Part shown: piece by piece, positions 1-8,413 of the stretch
Numbering within the stretch: the first letter of the stretch is position 1
How the letters are laid out: each line of letters opens with the position of its first letter
Assembly (NCBI GenBank): GCA_021808315.1
Contig: JAKBBY010000008.1
Coordinates: 1-39,008, forward strand
Direction: 5' to 3'
From: Pseudomonadota bacterium
GTDB taxonomy: Bacteria > Pseudomonadota > Alphaproteobacteria > Acetobacterales > Acetobacteraceae
Length of the DNA stretch: 39,008 nucleotides
Translations under genes and position numbers: made by a program
The notes under the pieces: generated by a model
Seen by the model: only the letters and a program-made list of their open reading frames with translations
The model's database searches: none
What the model was told of the DNA's origin: nothing

Positions 1-125
1 GGTTGCCGAAAAAATATCAATTAATCGCGAGTTTTCATTATTTTAACGTGTTTTATTAAGAAATTGCTGACAAAGGAAGGCTTAAGACGCTGATGCTTTA
101 GCGCGAACTTTTCCGGGAGCGTGAC
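1..125 (+). promoter_or_regulatory. AT-rich leader of the amidase-HiPIP-ftsI run
   Basis: The first 60 bases are far richer in A/T than the genes (for example TTTTAACGTGTTTTATTAAG), as is usual for promoter DNA. I cannot name specific -35 and -10 boxes with confidence. Confidence 0.35.
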
Positions 126-974
126 ATGGTGTTTTCACGGCGGTTTCTGTTGGATGCGGGGGTCAAAGCGACGATCAGCCTGCCGCTTTGGATGCAAACA
201 GCTTTGGCGGCAACACCCTGGTCGCGCCACGAGCAGGCTTCACGGCTGCGCGCTGCTGCCTATCGGCAGGGGCAGCAAAACCGCCTCGTGGTGATCGATC
301 CGGGTCATGGCGGTCGCGATCCGGGCTGTATCGGCAAAGGCAGGCTGTTTGAAAAAGACATCGCGCTGTCAGCTTCATGGGATTTACGGCGCACGTTAGA
401 ACGCGGCGGTTATCACGTTATGATGACTCGCGAGCGCGATTTTTTTGTCCCGCTGCAAGGCCGGGTCGATTTTGCCGAAAAACATCACGCTGCAGTATTT
501 CTGTCGATCCATGCCAATTCGGTGGCTCCAAACACCGTGGTGCGCGGTGCCAGTGTCTATACCTTCGCTGAACACGCATCGGACCCGCTGGCCCAGAAAA
601 TTGCCAGTCTGGAAAATAGTGTTGAGCGTCTATCCAATCCCACCTTCAAGGGGGTGTCACCGCAGGTGGGAGAAATTCTGTTTAGCTTGATGTCGCATAG
701 CACCAAGGTGGAATCACTGCTGTTGCAAAAACACGCTGTTGGCGCGTTAGCGCGTTCGGTCGATATGCTGCAAAACCCCGCCCGTCACGCCACATTCGCC
801 GTGCTACAATCTGCCGCGATCCCCAGCATCTTGGTCGAAACGGCGTTCCTCTCGAACCCCGAAGACGAAGCGGCATTGCGCACGAACGCCTTTCGCGAGC
901 GCATCGCCCAATCGATGAAAAATGCGGTGGACGCTTGGTTCATCGCCAAACAACATGCGGTCGCCAATTTGTAA
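126..974 (+). CDS. N-acetylmuramoyl-L-alanine amidase (Amidase_3 family)
   Basis: This is a zinc amidase that cleaves the bond between MurNAc and the stem peptide in the periplasm, as AmiA/B/C enzymes do during cell separation. The Amidase_3 zinc and catalytic residues are visible: VVIDPGHGG (His61), FEKDIA (Glu76), SIHANS (His129) and ILVETAFLSN (Glu238). The N-terminus SRRFLLDAG followed by a hydrophobic stretch ending near ALAAT resembles a twin-arginine signal peptide. There is no LysM or AMIN domain, so at 282 residues it is a compact form. GGAG lies just upstream of the ATG. It heads a run with an iron-sulfur protein and an FtsI-like transpeptidase, which suits a role in septal wall processing. 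The family call is secure; the AmiC-like division role is inferred. Confidence 0.93.
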   Translation: MVFSRRFLLDAGVKATISLPLWMQTALAATPWSRHEQASRLRAAAYRQGQQNRLVVIDPGHGGRDPGCIGKGRLFEKDIALSASWDLRRTLERGGYHVMMTRERDFFVPLQGRVDFAEKHHAAVFLSIHANSVAPNTVVRGASVYTFAEHASDPLAQKIASLENSVERLSNPTFKGVSPQVGEILFSLMSHSTKVESLLLQKHAVGALARSVDMLQNPARHATFAVLQSAAIPSILVETAFLSNPEDEAALRTNAFRERIAQSMKNAVDAWFIAKQHAVANL

Positions 975-983
975 GGCGCGGCC

Positions 984-1232
984 ATGATCGGGCGGCGGCG
1001 CGTCGCGTTAGGGCTTGGTGGATTTGTCTGGATGGCGTCCACGCGCGCGCTGTTGGCTGATCATCGCGCCTCGCCGCAAGAGGCCGACTATGTCGGTCAC
1101 CCAGGGCCGGGCGGCATCGAATGCGCCGCCTGCGAATTTTTCCAACCTGGGCGCGGTGGCCCTGCCCATTGCCAGTTGGTGCGCGGCGATATTCTCGCCG
1201 ATGGCAGTTGCGATTTTTTTGCCCGGCGCTGA
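984..1232 (+). CDS. High-potential iron-sulfur protein (HiPIP), Tat-exported
   Basis: This is a small periplasmic electron carrier with one [4Fe-4S] cluster. The mature part shows the HiPIP cysteine layout, CAACEFF (Cys47, Cys50), then HCQLVRGDI (Cys63) and DGSCDFF (Cys76). It resembles the classical purple-bacterial pattern in which the last cysteine sits in a GWC turn; here it is GSC. The N-terminus MIGRRRVALGLGGFVW has twin arginines and a hydrophobic core, as expected for a cofactor-bearing Tat substrate. The 82-residue precursor is of typical size. AAGGCG precedes the ATG at suitable spacing. It starts 9 bases after the amidase stop and ends 3 bases before the ftsI-like start, so the three are probably co-transcribed. 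A redox partner is not evident nearby. The sharing of a transcript with wall enzymes is unusual. Confidence 0.85.
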   Translation: MIGRRRVALGLGGFVWMASTRALLADHRASPQEADYVGHPGPGGIECAACEFFQPGRGGPAHCQLVRGDILADGSCDFFARR

Positions 1233-1235
1233 ACG

Positions 1236-3149
1236 ATGTCCAAAGGATTGCCGCCCTGGCGTCATGTTTTCGTCAATTGGCTCGGGGTCGCCGTCGCGTG
1301 CTTTGCGGCGTTATTTGTCATTTTAACATTCAAACTGATCGATGCCACCGTGTGGCAACCGATCAAGCCGAGCGAAGCCGTGCTCGCCGCGTGGCGGCCC
1401 GATGACCGGATCAAACGCGAGGAGCCGGATCGGGCGCCGATCATTGATCGTCATGGCCGAATTTTAGCCGTTTCGCTGCCCGGTGCTGCTCTGTTCGCCG
1501 ATCCGCAGCAAATCATCCATCCCGATCATGACGCCATATTGATCCGCCAGGTGCTGCCGTTTTTATCGCGCCAAATGCTCGTCCATCGCTTGGCGCTGCG
1601 CCCTTACGGCTTTGTCTATCTGGACCGGCATCTCACCGCCACCCAAGAATTGGCGATTAATCGGCTGGGGATACCCGGCTTGTATTTCCAGCCGATTTGG
1701 GAACGGCATTATCCGCAAGGTCATATCGCAGCCCATATTCTCGGTGGCGTCACGCCTGACCAACGAGGCATCGCTGGCATCGAAGCCTATTTCGATCATC
1801 GGCTGGTGGCCCAGCCCAATAAACCGTTGCGATTATCAATCGATTTGCGGATCCAGGCGATTGTCCATCACGAGGTGGCCCGCGCCATGCGCGATTATCA
1901 CGCGCGCGGTGCCTGCGGCATCGTCGAGAACATGCATGGCCGCGTGGTGGCCATGGTCAGCCTGCCCGATTACAATGCCAATCAATTCCATCAAGCGCCG
2001 AGCGACACGCTGTTTGATCGCTGCATTTCCGGCGATTACGAGCCGGGTAGTGTGATGAAGCTGATGACCCTGCCTGCCGCTTTGCAATCGGGCTTGGTGC
2101 AATATTGGGACCGCTTCAACACCACCCATCCGCTGGTCGTTGATGGTTTCGCCGTCACTGATTATGAGCCAGTGCATCATTGGCTAGCGATGCCCGCCAT
2201 TTTAGCCATGTCCTCAAATATCGGCGCCTCACGGATTGCGACCATCATGGGGCCAAAAATCCAGCGCGCTTGGCTGCGGAAAATGGGTTTCTTTCAGCCC
2301 TCGCCTGTGCAAATGCCCGGCGTCCAGCCGCCAATCTGGCACCCCAAAGCCACCTGGAAATTACTCACCACCATGACCGTTAGTTTCGGCAACGGCATCG
2401 CCATGGCACCCCTCACCATGGCCAATGCCGTGGTCGCCGATGTGAATGGCGGCATTCTCTACCGGCCAACCTTGCTCGCATCGCGCCCAGGTGCCCCGCC
2501 GCGCCGGGGCGTGCGGGTGATGCGGCGGTCCGTATCCGTCATTATGCGCAAATTGATGCGTGGTGTCGTGCTCTCAGGCACCGGCATTTATGCCCGCGTG
2601 CCGGGCTATCTGGTCGGCGGTAAAACCGGCACGGCGCAGGTTGTCGGTAAAAATGGCCGCTACCGTCATCATTTGAACAACGCCTCATTCATGGCGATTT
2701 TTCCGGCGAACCGGCCACGTTTTGTGGTCTATGTGGTGGTCATCCATCCGCACCCAACCAAAAAAATGGCCCATTTCTCCTACGGATTTACCACAGGCGG
2801 CTATGTCGCGGCACCCGCCGTGGGCCGCATTATCGCGCGGATCGGGCCGATGGTGGGTGTCCGCCCGCGCGCCGGGGCAGCGCTCAAACACATCAGTGCG
2901 CGCTGGCAAATTCCCCTCAAACCCAGCGTGCCACCGGGGCAGATCGCCTTGGGGCCGAATAATCCGCTGCCACCCGGCGCTAATCGCTACGCCTATATTT
3001 TGGCGCACCGAAAGCCACCGTCTCATCCTGACACACGCTTAGAAAAGGCGGCCCTACGCCGCGTGCAAATGGCCATCCCCGATCAAGCCCTGCCGCGCGA
3101 TCAGAACGAGCGCGATGTGCGGCGCGATGACGGCACGCGCACCGAATAA
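1236..3149 (+). CDS. ftsI: Penicillin-binding protein, FtsI/PBP3-like transpeptidase
   Basis: This is a class B penicillin-binding protein that cross-links septal peptidoglycan. A single membrane anchor lies at about residues 11-33, followed by a PBP-dimer region and a transpeptidase domain. The active-site motifs are all present: SVMK (Ser272-Lys275, in a YEPGS context), SSN (326-328) and KTGTA (463-467). At 637 residues it is longer than most FtsI proteins. The extra part is a Pro/Arg-rich, probably disordered tail after about residue 550. None of the usual division/wall-cluster neighbours (mraW, murE, murF) is here; it follows an amidase and a HiPIP instead. It could therefore be the main FtsI relocated or a second paralogue. 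Its stop codon is one base from the stop of convergent hpnE, leaving no room for a separate terminator. Confidence 0.9.
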   Translation: MSKGLPPWRHVFVNWLGVAVACFAALFVILTFKLIDATVWQPIKPSEAVLAAWRPDDRIKREEPDRAPIIDRHGRILAVSLPGAALFADPQQIIHPDHDAILIRQVLPFLSRQMLVHRLALRPYGFVYLDRHLTATQELAINRLGIPGLYFQPIWERHYPQGHIAAHILGGVTPDQRGIAGIEAYFDHRLVAQPNKPLRLSIDLRIQAIVHHEVARAMRDYHARGACGIVENMHGRVVAMVSLPDYNANQFHQAPSDTLFDRCISGDYEPGSVMKLMTLPAALQSGLVQYWDRFNTTHPLVVDGFAVTDYEPVHHWLAMPAILAMSSNIGASRIATIMGPKIQRAWLRKMGFFQPSPVQMPGVQPPIWHPKATWKLLTTMTVSFGNGIAMAPLTMANAVVADVNGGILYRPTLLASRPGAPPRRGVRVMRRSVSVIMRKLMRGVVLSGTGIYARVPGYLVGGKTGTAQVVGKNGRYRHHLNNASFMAIFPANRPRFVVYVVVIHPHPTKKMAHFSYGFTTGGYVAAPAVGRIIARIGPMVGVRPRAGAALKHISARWQIPLKPSVPPGQIALGPNNPLPPGANRYAYILAHRKPPSHPDTRLEKAALRRVQMAIPDQALPRDQNERDVRRDDGTRTE

Positions 3150-3150
3150 C

Positions 3151-4404
3151 TTACACCACCCGGCGCGCCGCCGCCTCGCCCGAGCGGATTGCCCCTTCAA
3201 TCGTCGCCGGCAGCCCCGTTGCGGTATAATCGCCCGCCAAGCCAAGATTATCGATCACGGCACCATCAATCACCGGTATTGTTGCCGGGCGGCGGCTTAA
3301 TTGCGCAGGCGTCGCCGCAAACGTTGCCCGCTTCTCCTTCAGCACCCGATAGGCCGGCATGGTGCGTGGTAAGCCAAAGGCCCGCCGCAAATCGGACCAA
3401 ACTTCGAGCGCTAACGCATCAGCATCACGATCAACCTTATCATTCGCAGCACTGATCGTGATCGACACGACATCGTTTTTTTCAAACACCCATTCCGCCG
3501 CCCCCCCCAGCAGCCCGTAAAATCCGGATGGCCCTGGCGGGATTCCCGCCCGAAAATGCACGTTCAAAATCGCTTCATGCTGATCCGGCACGATCAGTCC
3601 CGGCAGTAACTCTGCCGCAATCCAGGGCGGTGTGGCGAGGATCACCTGATCGCCCCCGCGCACCGGCTCATCCAGTGCCGACCCGGTCAGCCGCGTAATC
3701 CTGTTATGCTCCACGCCGAGCGCCTGGATACGCGCACCAAACCGCAATTCGGCGCCGTGCGCGCGCAAAAAAGCCAAGGCTGGATCAACCAAACTTTCTG
3801 ATAACCCCAGTTTTGGATAGCGCGGTATCGCCGCCGCCCCGCCGCGCCCAATCGTTTCGCGCAATACCGCACCCAGCAGCGCCGCCGAGCCCTCAGTTGG
3901 CTTGGTGTTCAACGCCGCAATCGCCAGCGGCTCAACCAGGCGTTCATAGAGCGGGTCAAGATCGCCCATCAGCGCCTGCACCCGATCATCCGGCCCGGCC
4001 CGATCAAGGCGGCGCAGGGCGAGATAATCACGCGCCCGCGAATCCGGCACCCGCGCAGCACGCCGAAAAATCCATAGCGGGATTCGGCTGTTATTCAGTC
4101 GTAAATTCCACGCAGCGCCGGATACAAGGTCAATAAACGGGAAAATCGCCCGGCTTGGGCCGGTGAGTGTATCGCTCGCACCAATCCGCGCCAAATATGC
4201 CATGGCCGCATGATTGCCCGAAGCCAGCAAATGATTGCCATTATCAATCCGACAATCGAGTGTCGCGTCATGGTAAGAGCGGCAACGCCCGCCCGCGAAC
4301 CGCGCCGCCTCATAGAGCACAACCCGCTCGCCGCGCTCAGCCAACGCTGTGGCGGCGGCCAGCCCGGCCATGCCCGCGCCAATAACATGGATGCGGCGGC
4401 TCAT
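3151..4404 (-). CDS. hpnE: HpnE, squalene-associated FAD-dependent desaturase
   Basis: This is the last enzyme of the bacterial three-step route to squalene. In studied HpnCDE systems it reduces hydroxysqualene to squalene, using FAD. The N-terminus HVIGAGMAGLAAATAL is a Rossmann dinucleotide-binding motif (residues 6-21), followed by an acidic end to the second strand (VVLYEA) and the GGRC turn of the amine-oxidase/phytoene-desaturase family. The length of 417 residues fits HpnE. Its ATG overlaps the hpnD stop by 4 bp, which indicates translational coupling. It is the last gene of the hpnABCDE block and converges on the ftsI-like gene with a one-base gap. Confidence 0.93.
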   Translation of the reverse strand: MSRRIHVIGAGMAGLAAATALAERGERVVLYEAARFAGGRCRSYHDATLDCRIDNGNHLLASGNHAAMAYLARIGASDTLTGPSRAIFPFIDLVSGAAWNLRLNNSRIPLWIFRRAARVPDSRARDYLALRRLDRAGPDDRVQALMGDLDPLYERLVEPLAIAALNTKPTEGSAALLGAVLRETIGRGGAAAIPRYPKLGLSESLVDPALAFLRAHGAELRFGARIQALGVEHNRITRLTGSALDEPVRGGDQVILATPPWIAAELLPGLIVPDQHEAILNVHFRAGIPPGPSGFYGLLGGAAEWVFEKNDVVSITISAANDKVDRDADALALEVWSDLRRAFGLPRTMPAYRVLKEKRATFAATPAQLSRRPATIPVIDGAVIDNLGLAGDYTATGLPATIEGAIRSGEAAARRVV

Positions 4405-5279
4405 AGCGGCTCAGCCCGCCGGTCGGCCAACAGCCAGAGCTGTGCGGCCAGACCCAGTTTGCGCCAGAGCGGCAGGCTTGGCCGCTCGGTGGGGGCGCTA
4501 AAACCTCGCGCGCGCATGATCTCAAGCAAGGGCCGATACGACGCCGCCATCAGCCGGGCCGGGCGCATGGCGCGTTCATCGCACGCCGCCATGGCCTGCG
4601 CCGCTTGATCGAAATGCCGCGCGGCACGATCACCAAGAGTGCTGAGCACCAGCGGCAAGTCTGGATGCGCCAAGGCAGCGTGCGGCTCGAACGGCACATG
4701 ATAGGCGTTGAGCAATTCACGCGGCAAATAGAGGCGTTGTCGCTGTGCATCTTCGCCAAGGTCGCGCAAAATGTTGGTCAATTGCAGCGCCCGGCCAAGA
4801 TGATACGCGACGCGCCGCCCGGCCTCCGTCGGTTCGCCAAAAATGCGGATCGATAAACGACCGACAGCAGAAGCCACACGGTCGCAATATAAATCAAGCG
4901 TCGCCTCATCGGGCGCCATAATCGGCGCAGCAATATCCATCGCCATACCATCGATGATCGCGATAAAATCCTCCTGCGCCAACCCATGCCGCGCAATCGC
5001 GGTTCGCAGCACCCGGGTGGTCGGCTCCTCAGCCTCACCCTGATAGAGCGCCGCGATCCGCTGGCGCCATTGATCAAGCGCCATAATGCGCGCATCGGCG
5101 GATACGCCATCATCATCGGCAATATCATCAACAACCCGGCAAAACGCATAAACCCCATACATCGCAACCCGCCTTGGCGCCGAAAGCACCGTCATGCCGC
5201 GATAAAACGAGGTGCCCGCCGCACGGGTCAATGCGGTAACGGCGGCAATGTCCTCAGGCTGATACGAGGCCGCCATCAT
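4401..5279 (-). CDS. hpnD: HpnD, presqualene diphosphate synthase
   Basis: This enzyme condenses two farnesyl diphosphates to presqualene diphosphate, the first committed step to hopanoids. Two Asp-rich Mg2+/diphosphate motifs of the squalene/phytoene synthase fold are visible: VVDDIADDDG (Asp51-Asp55) and NILRDLGEDAQRQRLYLP (about 169-186). The length of 292 residues is normal. The start overlaps the hpnC stop by 4 bp and the stop overlaps the hpnE start by 4 bp. Phytoene synthase is the main alternative by fold, but the surrounding hpnA, B, C and E settle the assignment. Confidence 0.94.
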   Translation of the reverse strand: MMAASYQPEDIAAVTALTRAAGTSFYRGMTVLSAPRRVAMYGVYAFCRVVDDIADDDGVSADARIMALDQWRQRIAALYQGEAEEPTTRVLRTAIARHGLAQEDFIAIIDGMAMDIAAPIMAPDEATLDLYCDRVASAVGRLSIRIFGEPTEAGRRVAYHLGRALQLTNILRDLGEDAQRQRLYLPRELLNAYHVPFEPHAALAHPDLPLVLSTLGDRAARHFDQAAQAMAACDERAMRPARLMAASYRPLLEIMRARGFSAPTERPSLPLWRKLGLAAQLWLLADRRAEPL

Positions 5280-6118
5280 GCGAGCCGCGCCGCGCCGACA
5301 ATGAACGCCGCTACAAAATCAGATTTGCGCAATTTCACCCGCCCCGCTAACGGGTCACCACGCCGCAAATGCCGATGCAAACGCTGCGCTAAATGCGTAA
5401 TCATCCCCGTCTCCAAGCGCATCCGGCGCGAACGCAACTGATGCGGCAGCGCGGTCGCAGCCTCGTTCAACGCGGCGGTTTTATCCAGCATCGCATCAAA
5501 TACGCGGCGCAATTCCGGCGATGTTTTGGGTGCCGTCAGCGCCTCGACGTCGATCCCCGCATCCGTGAGCATATCGGTGGGCAAATAGCATCGTTGCAGA
5601 TTGCGCCAATCATCTGCGCAATCTTGCAAATGGTTCAGCACCTGCAACGCCGCGCAAAGCGCGTCTGATGCAGGCCAACTCGCCCGATCTTCGCGGTGCA
5701 AATCAAGCACGAAACGGCCAACGGGGGCTGCGGAAAATCGACAATATTCCATCAACTCCGCCCAGCTCGCATAGCGCGCCTTGGTGGCATCCTGGCGAAA
5801 CGCGATCAGCAATTCGCGCGCATGCGTCGCAGGCATGCCCATTTCCGCCAAGCTCTGACGCAGGCGGCTGGCACTTGGTGAGCCAGACGTTACAGCACCG
5901 CTCAGCACCATATCCATCCGGTCCAGTCGGCTCATTTTCTGCTCAGGCGTGAGTGACGAATTGTCAGCAATATCATCGGCATTACGGGCAAAGCTGTAAT
6001 AGGCATGAACATGCGGGCGCAATTTTGGATGGATCAGCACGCCCACAGGAAAATTTTCATCCCTCCGATCCTTGCCAGACCACAGTTCAACGGTATCAGA
6101 CGGCATCATCGTGCTCAT
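5276..6118 (-). CDS. hpnC: HpnC, hydroxysqualene synthase
   Basis: This second squalene/phytoene-synthase paralogue converts presqualene diphosphate to hydroxysqualene in characterised HpnCDE pathways. The Asp-rich motif NADDIADN (Asp48-Asp52) and the second motif LQDCADDW (about 164-171) are present, the latter followed by NLQRCYLP as in HpnD. The ORF track starts 40 codons upstream, inside hpnB. I chose the internal ATG at 6118, because it overlaps the hpnB stop as TGATG and gives a 280-residue protein starting MSTMMPSDTVELW, the usual HpnC size. The extra upstream residues are Arg/Ala-rich and look like out-of-frame hpnB. It is coupled to hpnD by a 4-bp overlap. Confidence 0.93.
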   Translation of the reverse strand: MSTMMPSDTVELWSGKDRRDENFPVGVLIHPKLRPHVHAYYSFARNADDIADNSSLTPEQKMSRLDRMDMVLSGAVTSGSPSASRLRQSLAEMGMPATHARELLIAFRQDATKARYASWAELMEYCRFSAAPVGRFVLDLHREDRASWPASDALCAALQVLNHLQDCADDWRNLQRCYLPTDMLTDAGIDVEALTAPKTSPELRRVFDAMLDKTAALNEAATALPHQLRSRRMRLETGMITHLAQRLHRHLRRGDPLAGRVKLRKSDFVAAFIVGAARLA

Positions 6119-7257
6119 CAAGCGGCTCCGTAATCGCGGCGTTTCCATTGCGCACCCGCGCCGCGCCAATAGCGCCGCGCCGAGGCTATCGTCGCTTCCA
6201 AATACAGCACGGCAATCAGCGGCAGCGCGAGCGCCCATAGCCGGCTAACCCGATAGCGGCGCAGCGTTGGCAGATAAGACCAAATCGCAAGGCCACTCGC
6301 CACAACCCCCGCAATAAACCCAAGCCCGTGGCCCGCGACGATCGCGAGCGGCGGCACCAGCCAAACCAGCCCCAGCCCCAACACCGTCAACGCCAGCAAG
6401 AGTGAGGAATGGCGCAATTGGGTAAAGGCCGACCGGGCAATCATCGCGCGAATATCGGCAAATTGCGGATACAGCCGGATTGATTGGGCAAGGCCCGAAT
6501 GGCCGAGAAAAATCGCCCCGCCCGGCTTCACCGCACGCGCGAGCGTCACGTCATCGATCAGCGCGCCGCGCATCGCCCTGATCCCGCCGATGCGCGTGAG
6601 CGCCGTCCGGCGGATCAGCACCGTGCCCCCCGCCGCTGCGGCCACGGCGGAAAGCGGATTATTCACCTGCGCGAACGGGTACAGCATCTGAAAAAAATAC
6701 ACGAACGCCGGGATCAGCAATCGCTCTGCAAGGCTCGTGCAATTCAGCCGCACCATCTCGGAAACCATATCCAGCCGATAGCGCCCCACCGGCGCGTGCA
6801 ACCGCGCCACCAACGTCGCGAGATGGCGCGGATCATGGGTGATGTCCGCATCGGTGAACAAAATCAGCGGCGCCGTGCTCTGCGCCACAGCTTGCTCAAG
6901 CGCGAATAATTTCCCCGCCCAACCGGCAGGCTTTTCCGTCCCCTCGATCAGCAAAAACCGTGGATCATGCTGCGCCATTAGCCGGGCGCGTGCTTGGGTT
7001 TCATCGGCACTGCGATCATCGACCAAAATCACCCGGTATGACCCCGGATAGTCTTGCGCCAAGAGCGACGCCATCACCGGCGCAATCGTTTCGGCCTCAT
7101 CACGGGCCGGCACAATAATATCAACCGGTGGCGCCTCAACCGGCCATGCGGGCAGCAATTCCGGCGTGCTGTGCCAGAACGGCGCGCCCGGTTCACCATG
7201 CCAAAAAACCAGATAAACCCAAATGATTGCGGCCAGAACGGCAAGAGAGGTGAACAT
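6118..7257 (-). CDS. hpnB: HpnB, hopanoid-associated glycosyltransferase
   Basis: This is a family 2 glycosyltransferase found in hopanoid clusters; its exact substrate is not established, though a role in extended-hopanoid or membrane lipid modification is assumed. An N-terminal membrane helix (residues 1-18) precedes the GT-A catalytic domain with DIIVPARDEAETI, LVDDRSADET and the metal-binding LFTDADITHD. Two or three hydrophobic helices near the C-terminus (for example LLLALTVLGLGLVWL) anchor it in the inner membrane. The length of 379 residues is typical. It starts 6 bases after the hpnA stop and its TGA overlaps the hpnC start. Confidence 0.9.
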   Translation of the reverse strand: MFTSLAVLAAIIWVYLVFWHGEPGAPFWHSTPELLPAWPVEAPPVDIIVPARDEAETIAPVMASLLAQDYPGSYRVILVDDRSADETQARARLMAQHDPRFLLIEGTEKPAGWAGKLFALEQAVAQSTAPLILFTDADITHDPRHLATLVARLHAPVGRYRLDMVSEMVRLNCTSLAERLLIPAFVYFFQMLYPFAQVNNPLSAVAAAAGGTVLIRRTALTRIGGIRAMRGALIDDVTLARAVKPGGAIFLGHSGLAQSIRLYPQFADIRAMIARSAFTQLRHSSLLLALTVLGLGLVWLVPPLAIVAGHGLGFIAGVVASGLAIWSYLPTLRRYRVSRLWALALPLIAVLYLEATIASARRYWRGAGAQWKRRDYGAA

Positions 7258-7263
7258 CGCGGA

Positions 7264-8310
7264 TCACGCAGCCTGCGGGTGAAACGCGATGTCAGAAAGC
7301 AGCCCGCGCGTGCAAAAATCAACCAGCGCATCCTCGAACGCGCGCTGCGCCGGGCGCGGCGCGTAACCCAGCTCACGAACCGCCTTCGTTGAATCATACC
7401 ACATTAAATGCCGCGCCATCGCCAACATATCGCGCGTCATCATCGGCGGATGGCCGGTCAGCCGAGCCCACCCCTCCATCACGCGCGCAATCGGCACCAG
7501 CGGGGCAATCGGTAGCTTGATGCGCGGCGGTGAGCGGCCCGCAAGCTTGGCGATCATCTGGCCAATCTCGGAGAGCATCAGATTTTCACCCCCCAGAATA
7601 TACGATTCCCCCGTGCGCCCATGCTGCTCAGCGCGCAAATGGCCCGCCGCCACATCATCGACATGCACGATATTCATGCCGGTCTCCACATAAGCGGGCA
7701 TCAGCCCGCGCGCCGCATCCAGCACCATGCGGCCCGTTGGCGTCGGTTTAATATCGCCCGGTCCCACCGGCGCTGAGGGGTTCACAATGACAATATCCAG
7801 ACCCGCCTGCGCCAAGGCGCGCACCGCAATTTCCGCGTCATATTTCGAGCGTTTATAGGGGCCAATATGATCCTCTGGCCGGTTCGCGGTACCCTCATTC
7901 GCCGGTTCGCGCCCCTGCGCCAGCCCCAGCGCCGCAACGCTGCTGGTATAGACCATGCGTTTCACCCCCGCCGCATGAGCGGCTTTGAGGAGTGCCACAC
8001 TGCCATCGATATTGGTGCGGCGCATCATGGCAATATCAGGCACCCACAGCCGGTAATCAGCCGCAACATGAAACAGCCGGGTGCATCCCGCGACCGCCGC
8101 CGCGAGCGAGGCCGGATCGGTCAAATCGGCCACCACCCGTTCACCCGGCACGTCGCGCAGATTGCTCAAATCGCTCTGCGCCCGATGGATCAGGCGAATC
8201 CGCCGCCCCGCGCGCACCAAAGCCCGCGCCACGGCAGCGCCAACAAAACCGGTGGCGCCGGTGACCAGGGTAAGGCCGGGATCGGAGGATGCAGGATCAA
8301 GATCAGTCAT
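7264..8310 (-). CDS. hpnA: HpnA, hopanoid-associated sugar epimerase/SDR
   Basis: This is an NAD(P)-dependent extended short-chain dehydrogenase of the hopanoid cluster, annotated in the family as a sugar epimerase. The Rossmann motif is LVTGATGFVGAAVARAL near the N-terminus, and a YxxxK pair occurs in GPYKRSKYDAE. The ORF track extends to a TTG at 8361. I prefer the ATG at 8310 (MTDLDPASS), which gives 348 residues, close to known HpnA, although no strong ribosome-binding site precedes it. The TTG has AGGTAGG a few bases upstream and cannot be excluded. About 100 bases separate it from addA, so a separate promoter is possible here. Confidence 0.88.
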   Translation of the reverse strand: MTDLDPASSDPGLTLVTGATGFVGAAVARALVRAGRRIRLIHRAQSDLSNLRDVPGERVVADLTDPASLAAAVAGCTRLFHVAADYRLWVPDIAMMRRTNIDGSVALLKAAHAAGVKRMVYTSSVAALGLAQGREPANEGTANRPEDHIGPYKRSKYDAEIAVRALAQAGLDIVIVNPSAPVGPGDIKPTPTGRMVLDAARGLMPAYVETGMNIVHVDDVAAGHLRAEQHGRTGESYILGGENLMLSEIGQMIAKLAGRSPPRIKLPIAPLVPIARVMEGWARLTGHPPMMTRDMLAMARHLMWYDSTKAVRELGYAPRPAQRAFEDALVDFCTRGLLSDIAFHPQAA

Positions 8311-8413
8311 GGCGATCAGCGAAATAGAGATAAATTGGCAATCTGCAAAATCGGTGGGCAAAACCTACCTGCGCGCCCCCGCGCCAGCCACCCGCCCCTC
8401 ATCCGCGCGGCCC

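Noticed and set aside
6119-6238. Upstream extension of hpnC in the ORF track
   Set aside because: It lies fully inside hpnB and adds 40 Arg/Ala-rich residues; the TGATG overlap at 6118 gives the usual HpnC length.
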